A stretch of 64,000 bases of DNA from Streptomyces sp. NBC_00353 (GTDB lineage: Bacteria; Actinomycetota; Actinomycetes; Streptomycetales; Streptomycetaceae): positions 9,421,501 through 9,485,500 of the forward strand of contig NZ_CP107985.1 of the NCBI RefSeq assembly GCF_036108815.1. The letters run 5' to 3'. Every line of letters starts with the position of its first letter. The first letter of the stretch is position 1. Positions 1 through 8,338 of the stretch are shown here, piece by piece. Below the pieces are notes generated by a model. It made no database searches. It was not told where the DNA came from and saw only the letters and a list, made by a program, of their open reading frames with translations. Made by a program: the position numbers and the translations under genes.

Positions 1-51
1 TTCTGCCCGGCTCCGTTCTGCCCGAGCATCGACGCTGAGAGGCGACCGACC

Positions 52-603
52 ATGTTGACATCGACACCTTCCGGTGCACGCCCGTCCACCGGTTCCCCTG
101 GCCAGGAATCGGTCATCGACTCCCTGGTGCGGGCCAACCGGGCCTACGCCGACGCGTTTCGCGACCCCGGAATGGATGCCCGTCCCGTCCTCGGAGTGGC
201 CGTCGTGGCCTGTATGGACGCCCGAATCGACCTGCACGCCGCGCTCGGACTCGAACTGGGGGACTGCCACACCATCCGCAATGCCGGTGGAGTGGTCACC
301 GACGACACCATCCGCTCCCTCACCATCAGCCAGCGCGCCCTGAACACCCGAAGCATCGTCCTCATCCACCACACGGGGTGCGGCCTGCAGACACTGACCG
401 AGGAGTTCCGGTACGAGCTGGAGCGGGAGGTCGGGCAGCGGCCGGCCTGGGCGGTGGAGTCGTTCCAGGACGTCGACCAGGACGTACGGCAGTCGATGCG
501 GCGAGTACATACGTCGCCGTTCCTGCCGCATACCGACGACGTGAGGGGCTTCGTCTTCGATGTGGCGTCGGGGCTGTTGAGGGAGATCTCGGACCTCGAC
601 TGA
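52..603 (+). CDS. beta-class carbonic anhydrase
   Basis: 183-residue protein of the beta-carbonic anhydrase family, which interconverts CO2 and bicarbonate in the cytoplasm. The zinc ligands of the family are visible: CMDAR gives Cys54 and Asp56, and HHTGCG gives His107 and Cys110. Length is typical of the short actinobacterial type. It stands upstream of an oxalate/formate block that releases CO2 at two steps (Oxc and Fds), so CO2 hydration is a plausible role here; that link is inferred from position only. The next gene on the strand starts about 200 bases later behind its own operator. Confidence 0.9.
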   Translation: MLTSTPSGARPSTGSPGQESVIDSLVRANRAYADAFRDPGMDARPVLGVAVVACMDARIDLHAALGLELGDCHTIRNAGGVVTDDTIRSLTISQRALNTRSIVLIHHTGCGLQTLTEEFRYELEREVGQRPAWAVESFQDVDQDVRQSMRRVHTSPFLPHTDDVRGFVFDVASGLLREISDLD

Positions 604-690
604 GAGTCCTTGCATCCACGCGACTTTGCGTCGTTCGAGGGGGAGTCGGGTGGCCGGGGCCGTCCGATACGTAGCGCTGCGGGGAACAAT

Positions 691-709
691 GGCATACTGT
701 ATGCAATGC
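691..709 (+). promoter_or_regulatory. putative GntR operator, site A
   Basis: GCATAC-T-GTATGC followed by AAT: a perfect 6+1+6 dyad about 95 bases upstream of the truncated acyl-CoA dehydrogenase-like gene. It is the best match to the motif that recurs through the oxalate block (sites A-H). Binding by one of the two GntR/FCD proteins is inferred, not shown. Confidence 0.6.
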
Positions 710-800
710 AAGCGTGCCTCGCCGATCCGCGATCCGCGGCCGAGGCCATCGGGACCGCCCGCCCGGGGCGGATCGGACATCGCACCTGAGGGGGCGCCCC

Positions 801-1598
801 GTGTCGTATCCCAGCGCACTGCATGACGTTCTGGACCACGTCATCGCTCCGGCCGGCGAACTGGCCTACCAGGAAGGGAAGTTCCCGCGCGCGGCGGTCA
901 CGGCGCTCGGCCGGGCCGGGCTCCTCGGGCTGACCTGCTCGGCCGAACCCACCGGTGGCGGCGCCGACTTGGCGCGAGCCGCCGAGGTGGTCGCCCGGGT
1001 CATGCCCGTGTGCCCGGCCACGGCCGCGGTGCTCCAGTCCCACTACGCGGCGGCCGCGGTGGTCGAGGCGTACGGCGGCCGGTGGCTGCGGGGTGAGGTC
1101 GCGGCCGGCCGCCACCTGTGCACCCTCGCGGTGGTGGAGGACGGCGCCGGGGGAGCGGTGCGCTCGACCGCGCGGCGTACCGGAGGCGTGGTGGCGCTGC
1201 GGGCCCGCAAGCGTGATGTGGTAGCCGCAGGTGAGGCGGACAGTTATGTCTGGTCGTCTGTCGCCCCGGACGGTGGCCTGACGCTCTGGGGCGTGCCGGC
1301 CCATGCTCCCGGCCTGTTTGTTCCGGCGCGCGCCACCGGGGCACCGCTTGCCAGCGCCACGTCCACGGTGGTCGCCGACCCGGTGCGCATCCCGGCCGAG
1401 GCGATGCTGGGGGCGGACGGCGAGGGTTTCAAGATTCTGCTCGGCGCCGTGCTGCCGTGGCTGCTCGAGCTGTGCGCCGTCGTCGGGTCCGACGCGGTGC
1501 ACCCCTCGCTGGGCGCGCTGGCGCGATCCGCTTCCGGGACCGCGCGCTCCGGCGACGGTCAGGCGTTCGCGGCCTCCGCCGCGATGGCTTTGCGGTAG
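801..1598 (+). CDS. acyl-CoA dehydrogenase-like protein, C-terminally truncated
   Basis: 265 residues resembling the N-terminal helical and middle beta domains of acyl-CoA dehydrogenases (for example AALGRAGLLGLTCSAEPTGG and a following beta-rich stretch). Complete family members have about 380 residues; the C-terminal helical domain with the usual catalytic glutamate region is absent. The GTG start at 801 is chosen because GAGGGGG lies a short distance upstream. The last 40 bases overlap the 3' end of the convergent gntR, so the final residues are read from the antisense of that gene and look unrelated to the family. It may be a decayed gene or a two-domain CoA-binding protein. Operator site A in front suggests it belongs to the oxalate regulon. 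Confidence 0.6.
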   Translation: MSYPSALHDVLDHVIAPAGELAYQEGKFPRAAVTALGRAGLLGLTCSAEPTGGGADLARAAEVVARVMPVCPATAAVLQSHYAAAAVVEAYGGRWLRGEVAAGRHLCTLAVVEDGAGGAVRSTARRTGGVVALRARKRDVVAAGEADSYVWSSVAPDGGLTLWGVPAHAPGLFVPARATGAPLASATSTVVADPVRIPAEAMLGADGEGFKILLGAVLPWLLELCAVVGSDAVHPSLGALARSASGTARSGDGQAFAASAAMALR

Positions 1599-2245
1599 GT
1601 GCGGGTGCGTTCGGTGTGCTTGCGCATGATCTCGCCGGCCCGCTCGGGGTCGCCCTTTGCGATGGCCTCGATGAGGCGGGCGTGTTCGTTCCAGGAGCCC
1701 TTGGAGCGGGAGTTGGCGATCGGGGTGTAGTACCAGCGCACCTTGCGCCCCACCTGTGTGATCAGCTCGGCGAGCACGTCGTTGCCGCCCACGGATGTGA
1801 TGTAGGTGTGCAGGGCCGTGTTCGCGGCGACCAGGCGGTCGGTCGTGCTCTCCGCCAGTGCCTCCAAGCCCTCTTGCTGGAGCTGCCACAGGTGCTCGAT
1901 GTGCTCGGGCTTGGCGTGGCGCGCCGCCAGTTGTGCGGAGTAGGTCTCCAACACCGTACGGACGTCGAGGAGTTGGGTCGCCTCCTCCTGTGTGGGGGTG
2001 TGCACGAACGCGCCCTGAGCGGGCCTGAGGTCGACCCAGCCGTCCCTGTGCAGACGCTGGAGCGCCTCGCGCACGGGCTGCCTGCTGACCCCCAGTTGCT
2101 CGGCGAGATCCGATTCGACCAGATGCTGGCCCGATTTCAGGGTGCCGCTGATGATCAGCTCTGCCAGGGCATCGGACACCGCCTGGCGCAGCGGCGCCGG
2201 GCGGGCGACGCGTCGGGCGGAGTCAGCCGTCAGGCCTTGGCGCAT
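1559..2245 (-). CDS. GntR/FCD family transcriptional regulator
   Basis: 228 residues: an N-terminal GntR winged helix (about residues 15-85, with the recognition segment LGVSRQPVREALQRL) and a C-terminal FCD ligand-binding domain (about 90-220). The start has a clear CAGGAGA ribosome site. FCD-type GntR proteins usually sense small organic acids and bind short dyads. It is divergent from fdsGBAD and paralogous to the GntR at 12060-12758; the two share the RQPVREAL helix, GWVxLRPAQGAFVHxPTxEEATQLL and VRWYYxPIA stretches. Motif copies in its own upstream region suggest autoregulation. Oxalate, formate or glyoxylate as effector is an inference. Confidence 0.9.
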   Translation of the reverse strand: MRQGLTADSARRVARPAPLRQAVSDALAELIISGTLKSGQHLVESDLAEQLGVSRQPVREALQRLHRDGWVDLRPAQGAFVHTPTQEEATQLLDVRTVLETYSAQLAARHAKPEHIEHLWQLQQEGLEALAESTTDRLVAANTALHTYITSVGGNDVLAELITQVGRKVRWYYTPIANSRSKGSWNEHARLIEAIAKGDPERAGEIMRKHTERTRTYRKAIAAEAANA

Positions 2246-2670
2246 GGTTCTCCTGTTCCGCCCCCGAGCTCACCGAGTCGGTGGCTGTCCCGGCCGTTAC
2301 CCCCGGGCGGACCGCGCGGCGGTCCATTCAGGATACAGGTTTTCGTATGCAGTGTGGTGTCCCGTGACGGCCTTGCGTGATGTCCCACCGGAGCGGAGGG
2401 TGGCCGCGCATTGGATCAACGCGGCTCGCCAACAGCGGAGTTGACCGTCCTTCGAAGCGGATCGGCAGGCAACTCCATGTGGGATTCTGTATGCAAAAAG
2501 CTTGTATGCATCAGGGTTGCATGCTTCGCTAGGACTGTTTCGCCCCTTGCGCCGTGCGCGCGAGGGGAGGTCGAGGTGCCCCTGTGAACGCGAACCGTGG
2601 TGCTCGGACCGGACCCCCAGGTGCCCGTGCCCGTACCCCTTCCACGGCCCTGACGAAAGGCCGCACGACC
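2246..2670. promoter_or_regulatory. divergent gntR / fdsG control region, sites B and C
   Basis: 425-base gap without a gene. It holds several copies of the half-site GTATGCA: CGTATGCAGT at 2344-2353 (site B, on the gntR side), GGATTCTGTATGCAAA at 2482-2497 and CTTGTATGCATCA at 2501-2513 (site C cluster), with an inverted TTGCATGC at 2517-2524. The cluster is about 150-190 bases upstream of the fdsG start. The fdsG ribosome site is GAAAGG at 2655-2660. Confidence 0.55.
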
Positions 2671-3201
2671 ATGAAGATCCGGACCAGTGATCCGACGGTG
2701 GAGCAGGTGGTGAGGAAGATCGCCGCCGCCCATCGCGAGCAGCGTGGCGCTCTGTTGCCGATCCTCCACGCCGTGCAGGCCGAACTGGGGCATGTACCCA
2801 AGGAGGCCGTACCGGTGCTCGCCGACGAGCTCAACCTCTCGCGGGCCGACGTACACGGAGTGGTGAGCTTCTACCACGACTTCCGCGACGAGCCCGCGGG
2901 CCACCGTACCGTCCGCATCTGCCGCGCCGAGGCCTGCCAGGCCCAGGGTGCGGGGTATCTCGTGGAGTACGTACGGCAGATGGGGCTCACCATGGGCCGG
3001 ACCGCCGAGGACGGTTCGGTCACCGTCGAGCAGGTCTTCTGCCTCGGCAACTGCGCCCTCGGCCCCGCCGTCGAGGTGGACGGACGTCTGCACGGCCGGG
3101 TGGACACGGAGCGGCTCGGCGCGCTGCTCCACGGAACCGACCAGACGCGGCGCGACGGCGTCGGCGCCACGCCCGACGAAAGTGAGGCACCCCGGTCATG
3201 A
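2671..3201 (+). CDS. fdsG: NAD-dependent formate dehydrogenase gamma subunit
   Basis: 176-residue NuoE-like protein, the [2Fe-2S] subunit of the soluble molybdenum formate dehydrogenase, which oxidises formate to CO2 and passes electrons to NAD+. The four cysteine ligands appear in two pairs: CRAEAC and CLGNC. The ATG at 2671 has GAAAGG upstream and begins the conserved region; the frame is open further upstream without a convincing start. The stop overlaps the fdsB start (ATGA at 3198-3201), so the four fds genes are translationally coupled. In this pathway formate comes from the Frc step of oxalate breakdown. Confidence 0.93.
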   Translation: MKIRTSDPTVEQVVRKIAAAHREQRGALLPILHAVQAELGHVPKEAVPVLADELNLSRADVHGVVSFYHDFRDEPAGHRTVRICRAEACQAQGAGYLVEYVRQMGLTMGRTAEDGSVTVEQVFCLGNCALGPAVEVDGRLHGRVDTERLGALLHGTDQTRRDGVGATPDESEAPRS

Positions 3202-4787
3202 CCCAGCATCCCGCACAGCCCCATGTGCGGATCTACGTCCCCCGCGACTCGGCAGCCCGGTCCGTGGGCGCCGACGAGGTGGCCGCCACAATCCAACAGG
3301 CCGCCGACAGTGCCGACGTGGCCATCGAACTCGTACGCACCGGATCGCGCGGCATGCTCTGGCTCGAACCGCTCGTCGAGGTCGCCACCGAGCACGGGCG
3401 TATCGGCTACGGTCCGGTGACCCCCGACGACGTTCCCGCACTGCTCGCCGCCGGCCTGCTGGAAGGCGACGAGCACCCTCTGCGCCTCGGCCCGGTCGAT
3501 GAACTGCCGTGGCTGGCCCGGCAGAACCGGGTCACCTTCGCGCGCGTCGGCGTCATCGATCCGCTCGACGCCGACGACTATCTGCGCCACGGCGGTCTCA
3601 CAGGGCTGCGGACCGCGCTGAAGCTCACGCCCGCCGACGTGGTCGCCGAGGTGACCGACTCGGGCCTGCGTGGGCGCGGCGGGGCGGGCTTCCCCGCAGG
3701 CATCAAATGGAAGACCGTCCTCGACTGCCCGGGCGAGCTGAAGTTCATCTGCTGCAACGCCGACGAGGGCGACAGTGGAACCTTCGCCGACCGCATGCTC
3801 ATGGAGGGCGACCCGTTCCTGCTCATCGAGGGCATGACGATCGCCGCGCACGCCGTCGGCGCCCGCGAGGGCTACCTCTATATCCGCTCCGAGTACCCGG
3901 ACGCGGTCGCCACGATGCGCGCCGCCATCGACATCGCCCGCGAGCGCGGCTGGCTCGGCACCTCGGTCCTCGGCACGCCGCTCGACTTCGATCTGCATGT
4001 GCGGGTTGGCGCGGGCGCGTACATCTGCGGCGAGGAGACCTCCATGCTGGAGAGCCTGGAGGGCAAGCGCGGCATGGTCCGCGCGAAGCCGCCGATCCCT
4101 GCGATCGAGGGCCTGTTCGGCAAGCCGACCGTCGTCAACAACGTCCTGACGCTTGGCACCGTCCCCGTCGTCCTCGCCCAGGGCGCCAAGGCGTACCAGG
4201 AGCTCGGTGTGGAGCGCTCCCGCGGCACCCAGGTGTTCCAGCTCGGCGGAAACATCGCCCGCGGCGGCATCGTCGAGACCGCCTTCGGTATCACGTTGCG
4301 CGAACTCATCGAGGAGTACGGCGGCGGCACGCGGTCGGGCCGGCCGGTGCGCACCGCGCAGGTCGGCGGGCCGCTCGGCGCCTACCTTCCGCCCTCCTCG
4401 TTCGACCTGCCGATGGACTACGAGGCGTTCGCCGCGGCCGGAGCGATGGTCGGACACGGCGGCATCGTGGTCTTCGACGACACCGTCGACATGGCCGCCC
4501 AGGCGCGCTTCGCCATGGAGTTCTGCGCGGCCGAGTCCTGCGGCAAGTGCACCCCGTGCCGGGTCGGTTCAGTGCGCGGCGTCGAGGTGATCGACAAGAT
4601 CGTGGCGGGGGAGCAGAGGGACGAGAACCTGGCACTCCTCGACGACCTGTGCGAACTGATGACCGAGGGCTCGCTGTGCGCGATGGGCGGACTGACTCCG
4701 CTGCCCGTGCGCAGCGCCCTTGCTCACTTCGCGGACGACTTCCTCGGCGAAGTCGCCGCCGACACGAGGACGAAGGGCACGGCATGA
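3198..4787 (+). CDS. fdsB: NAD-dependent formate dehydrogenase beta subunit
   Basis: 529-residue NuoF-like flavoprotein carrying the NAD+ and FMN site. Visible motifs are the glycine-rich GRGGAGFPAGIKW, FICCNADEGDSGTFADR, GAGAYICGEETSMLESLEG and the C-terminal [4Fe-4S] ligands in ESCGKCTPCRVG plus a later Cys in SLCAMGG. The N-terminal ~120 residues form the thioredoxin-like extension usual for FdsB. It overlaps fdsG by four bases and fdsA by four bases. It transfers electrons from the iron-sulfur chain of FdsA/FdsG to NAD+. Confidence 0.94.
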   Translation: MTQHPAQPHVRIYVPRDSAARSVGADEVAATIQQAADSADVAIELVRTGSRGMLWLEPLVEVATEHGRIGYGPVTPDDVPALLAAGLLEGDEHPLRLGPVDELPWLARQNRVTFARVGVIDPLDADDYLRHGGLTGLRTALKLTPADVVAEVTDSGLRGRGGAGFPAGIKWKTVLDCPGELKFICCNADEGDSGTFADRMLMEGDPFLLIEGMTIAAHAVGAREGYLYIRSEYPDAVATMRAAIDIARERGWLGTSVLGTPLDFDLHVRVGAGAYICGEETSMLESLEGKRGMVRAKPPIPAIEGLFGKPTVVNNVLTLGTVPVVLAQGAKAYQELGVERSRGTQVFQLGGNIARGGIVETAFGITLRELIEEYGGGTRSGRPVRTAQVGGPLGAYLPPSSFDLPMDYEAFAAAGAMVGHGGIVVFDDTVDMAAQARFAMEFCAAESCGKCTPCRVGSVRGVEVIDKIVAGEQRDENLALLDDLCELMTEGSLCAMGGLTPLPVRSALAHFADDFLGEVAADTRTKGTA

Positions 4788-7606
4788 CACTGCTCAAGGA
4801 ACCCGATCACGGCACCCCGGAGCGACCGGGGGAGGCCACGGTGGCGCTCGAGGTGGACGGCATACCGGTGAGCGTGCCGGAGGGCACCTCGGTGATGCGT
4901 GCCGCCTCGCTCGCCGGCGTCGACATCCCCAAACTGTGTGCCACCGACTCCCTGGAGGCCTTCGGCTCCTGCCGACTGTGCGTGGTCGAGATCGACGGCC
5001 GGCGCGGCACACCCGCCTCCTGCACCACCCCGTGCGCCGACGGTATGCAGGTGCGCACCCAGACACCCAAGGTGGAGAAACTGCGCCAGGGCGTCATGGA
5101 GCTCTACATCTCCGACCACCCGTTGGACTGTCTGACCTGCCCCGCCAACGGCGACTGCGAATTGCAGGACATGGCGGGCGTCGTCGGACTGCGCCAGGTT
5201 CGCTACGGCTACGAGGGGGAGAATCACCTCGACGCCGAGAAGGACACCAGCAACCCCTACTTCGACTTCGACGCGTCCAAGTGCATCGCCTGTTCCCGCT
5301 GCGTCCGCGCCTGCGGCGAGATCCAGGGCACATTCGCCCTGACCATCGAGGGACGCGGCTTCGACTCCAAGGTGGCGGCGGGCGCGGGGGAGTCCTTCAT
5401 GGACTCCGAGTGCGTCTCCTGCGGAGCCTGCGTGCAGGCATGCCCCACGTCCACGCTCCAGGAGAAGTCGGTCGTCGACCTCGGCATGCCCACCCGCTCG
5501 GTCCTCACCACCTGTGCGTACTGCGGCGTCGGCTGCTCCTTCAAGGCCGAACTGCGCGGCGACGAACTCGTCCGCATGGTGCCGTACAAGGACGGCGGCG
5601 CCAACGAGGGCCACGCGTGCGTCAAGGGCCGCTTCGCCTTCGGCTACGCCACGCACCCCGACCGCGTCCTCAAGCCCATGGTGCGCGAGAAGATCACGGA
5701 CCCGTGGCGAGAGGTCGAGTGGGACGAGGCCATCGCCACCGTCGCGCGCCGGATGCGGGCTCTGCAGGACACGTACGGGACGGGCGCGGTCGGCGCGATC
5801 ACCTCTTCGCGGTGCACGAACGAGGAGGTGTACGTCGTCCAGAAGATGGTCCGCGCCGCGTTCGGCAACAACAACGTCGACACCTGTGCTCGCGTCTGCC
5901 ACTCGCCCACCGGATACGGGCTCAAGCAGACCTTCGGTGAATCCGCGGGCACCCAGGACTTCCGCTCGGTCGCCGAGGCCGACGTCATCATGGTGATCGG
6001 CGCCAACCCCACAGACGGACACCCGGTGTTCGCCTCCCGGATGAAGCGCCGGCTGCGCGAGGGCGCCCGCCTCATCGTGATCGACCCGCGCCGCATCGAC
6101 CTCGTACGCTCGCCGCACATCGAGGCCGACCACCATCTGCAACTGCGACCGAGCACCAACGTGGCCGTGGTCAACGCCATGGCGCACGTGGTGGTCACCG
6201 AGGCGCTCGTCGACCGGAGCTTCGTGGCCGAGCGATGCGAGGGCTACGAGGAATGGGCCGCGTTCGTGGCCCGCCCCGAGAACAGCCCCGAGGCCGTCGA
6301 GCCGGTCACCGGGGTCCCGGCCGACGAACTGCGCGCGGCCGCCCGGCTGTACGCGGGCGCACCCAACGGGGCGATCTACTACGGTCTGGGCGTCACCGAG
6401 CACAGCCAGGGCTCGACCATGGTCATGGGGATGGCCAACCTTGCGATGGCGTGCGGGAACATCGGCCGCGACGGCGTGGGCGTCAATCCGCTGCGCGGCC
6501 AGAACAACGTCCAGGGCTCCTGCGACATGGGCTCCTTCCCGCACGAACTGCCCGGCTACCGGCATGTCTCCGACGACGCGGTGCGCACCGTTTTCGAGGA
6601 CCTGTGGGGCACCGCCCTGCTGCCTGAGCCTGGGCTCCGCATCCCCAACATGTTCGACGCGGCCATCGACGGCTCCTTCCGCGGCCTGTTCGTCCACGGC
6701 GAGGACATCGCGCAGTCCGACCCGAACCTGAAGCATGTCACCGCGGCCCTGGAGGCGATGGAACTCGTCGTCGTCCAGGACCTGTTCCTCAACGAGACCG
6801 CCAAGTTCGCGCATGTGTTCCTGCCCGGGGCGTCGTTCCTGGAGAAGGACGGCACCTTCACCAACGCGGAGCGCCGGATCAACCGGGTGCGCGCGGTGAT
6901 GGCGCCGAAGGCAGGCAAGCACGAGTGGCAGATCGTCACCGAGATCGCCACCGCCATGGGGTATCCGATGGCGTACGACCACCCGAGCCAGATCATGGAC
7001 GAGATCGCCGCGGTCACCCCGACCTTCGAGGGCGTCTCCTTTGCGCTGCTCGACAAGCTGGGCAGCGTCCAGTGGCCGTGCAACGCCGAGGCGCCCGATG
7101 GCACACCCATCATGCACATCGACGAATTCGTCCGCGGCAAGGGCAAGTTCGTCGTGACCTCGTACGTACCGACCAACGAGCGCTCCACCCGCCGCTTCCC
7201 GCTGGTGCTCACCACCGGGCGCATCCTCAGCCAGTACAACGTCGGGGCACAGACGCGCCGCACAGGCAACGTCGCCTGGCACCCCGAGGACGTACTGGAA
7301 CTGCACCCGCACGACGCGGAGGACCGCGGGATCACCGACGGTGACCTGGTCACCCTGGCCAGCCGGGTCGGCCGCACCACGCTGCGCGCCCTGGTCTCCG
7401 ACCGGATGCCGACCGGAGTCGTCTACACGACCTTCCACCACCCGGTCACCGGGGCCAACGTGGTGACCACGGAGAACTCCGACTGGGCGACCAACTGCCC
7501 GGAGTACAAGGTGACGGCCGTCCAGGTCGCCCTGGCGCCGCCGGGGCACGAAGGGGCCACGGCGGCCGCCAAGGCCCCCGTGGGCGCCCTGACGGCGGGA
7601 GACTGA
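4784..7606 (+). CDS. fdsA: NAD-dependent formate dehydrogenase alpha (molybdenum) subunit
   Basis: 940-residue catalytic subunit. Order of domains: an N-terminal [2Fe-2S] ferredoxin domain, the HPLDCLTCPANGDCELQ His/Cys cluster, two [4Fe-4S] sites (CIACSRCVRAC and CVSCGACVQAC), the CAYCGVGC cluster and the large bis-MGD molybdopterin domain. The residue that ligates molybdenum is Cys372 in CARVCHSPTGYG, so this is the cysteine and not the selenocysteine type. The ATG at 4784 overlaps the fdsB stop; the frame is also open far upstream across fdsB, but that stretch is antisense-like and not family sequence. The cofactor sulfurase FdhD is not in the window. Confidence 0.95.
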   Translation: MTLLKEPDHGTPERPGEATVALEVDGIPVSVPEGTSVMRAASLAGVDIPKLCATDSLEAFGSCRLCVVEIDGRRGTPASCTTPCADGMQVRTQTPKVEKLRQGVMELYISDHPLDCLTCPANGDCELQDMAGVVGLRQVRYGYEGENHLDAEKDTSNPYFDFDASKCIACSRCVRACGEIQGTFALTIEGRGFDSKVAAGAGESFMDSECVSCGACVQACPTSTLQEKSVVDLGMPTRSVLTTCAYCGVGCSFKAELRGDELVRMVPYKDGGANEGHACVKGRFAFGYATHPDRVLKPMVREKITDPWREVEWDEAIATVARRMRALQDTYGTGAVGAITSSRCTNEEVYVVQKMVRAAFGNNNVDTCARVCHSPTGYGLKQTFGESAGTQDFRSVAEADVIMVIGANPTDGHPVFASRMKRRLREGARLIVIDPRRIDLVRSPHIEADHHLQLRPSTNVAVVNAMAHVVVTEALVDRSFVAERCEGYEEWAAFVARPENSPEAVEPVTGVPADELRAAARLYAGAPNGAIYYGLGVTEHSQGSTMVMGMANLAMACGNIGRDGVGVNPLRGQNNVQGSCDMGSFPHELPGYRHVSDDAVRTVFEDLWGTALLPEPGLRIPNMFDAAIDGSFRGLFVHGEDIAQSDPNLKHVTAALEAMELVVVQDLFLNETAKFAHVFLPGASFLEKDGTFTNAERRINRVRAVMAPKAGKHEWQIVTEIATAMGYPMAYDHPSQIMDEIAAVTPTFEGVSFALLDKLGSVQWPCNAEAPDGTPIMHIDEFVRGKGKFVVTSYVPTNERSTRRFPLVLTTGRILSQYNVGAQTRRTGNVAWHPEDVLELHPHDAEDRGITDGDLVTLASRVGRTTLRALVSDRMPTGVVYTTFHHPVTGANVVTTENSDWATNCPEYKVTAVQVALAPPGHEGATAAAKAPVGALTAGD

Positions 7607-7611
7607 CAAAC

Positions 7612-7824
7612 ATGGCCACCACTGAGCCGTCCGAGTGCCGCATGGCCAATGACATCGCCGTGAACCTCGCCCATCTGCCCACGGCGCAGGCGGCCACCGA
7701 ACTGGCCGGACACATCGGCAGGTTCTGGGACCCACGGATGCGCACTAGGCTGCGCGCGCTGGTGGACTCCGACGCGGCCGGCGTGCACCCGCTGGTCGTC
7801 GAGGCGGTGAAGCTGCTGCGCTGA
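7612..7824 (+). CDS. fdsD: formate dehydrogenase delta subunit
   Basis: 70-residue protein matching the small FdsD family in size and content: MANDIAVNLAHLP near the N-terminus and a HIGRFWDPRMR segment typical of the family. FdsD helps assembly or cofactor insertion of soluble Fds enzymes. It starts six bases after fdsA and ends the operon; a strong hairpin follows about 20 bases downstream. Confidence 0.9.
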   Translation: MATTEPSECRMANDIAVNLAHLPTAQAATELAGHIGRFWDPRMRTRLRALVDSDAAGVHPLVVEAVKLLR

Positions 7825-7842
7825 AGGTGAAGTTGAGGGTAC

Positions 7843-7870
7843 GGCCCGCTGCGGTGTGACGCAGCGGGCC
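7843..7870 (+). terminator. terminator after fdsGBAD
   Basis: Perfect 11-bp GC stem (GGCCCGCTGCG with CGCAGCGGGCC) and a 6-base loop, 18 bases after the fdsD stop. No long T tract, as is usual in Streptomyces. Confidence 0.75.
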
Positions 7871-8338
7871 ATGTCTCGTGCAGCCCCGCGGGGAGAGCCC
7901 CCGCGGGGTCCTTCGGCATGCCCGGAACCGGCCGACCCGTCCACTGCGCCGCGTAACTGCACTGCTCCCAAAGGTAGTTGGGTAATGCACTGGTCAAGCT
8001 TCATGCCGCCCCACTGGACACACGATTTCAGCACTCCATACCGTATGCAATCACCGATCAGGCTCCCTGCGCCGTGATCGGCAGGTCAGTTGTCTGCCAT
8101 ACCTCGCCGCGGCCCCGAACCCGCCGCGCCGAGGCCGAACCACCAGGTCACCGCCTGCACGCCGGCGGACTCCGGGATGCCGCCCCGGACCCGTGACGCG
8201 CCGACGGCGTACCCCCTACCCGCGCCCGGCAGGAGTCCGGGCGCGCACCGTGGAGGGGAGTCGCTTTCACCCACCGCACGAAGAGCAAGGCCCCAGGGGG
8301 CGCACGCCAAGCTCTTTTTCAGGCAAGGGAAGGCACAC
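7871..8338 (+). promoter_or_regulatory. oxlT upstream region with operator site D
   Basis: Gap of about 470 bases before the transporter. CCATACCGTATGCAATC at 8036-8052 is a near-perfect copy of the recurring oxalate-block dyad (site D). It lies about 290 bases before the transporter start, implying a long leader or a second promoter. No gene was recognised in the rest of the gap. Confidence 0.55.

Noticed and set aside
3509..4783. Upstream extension of the fdsA frame
   Set aside because: The extension overlaps fdsB entirely in another frame and is Arg-rich; the FdsA family starts at 4784, which also has the ATGA coupling.
4724..7735. 1,003-codon frame opposite fdsA
   Set aside because: Pure antisense shadow of fdsA; no start signal or known domain.
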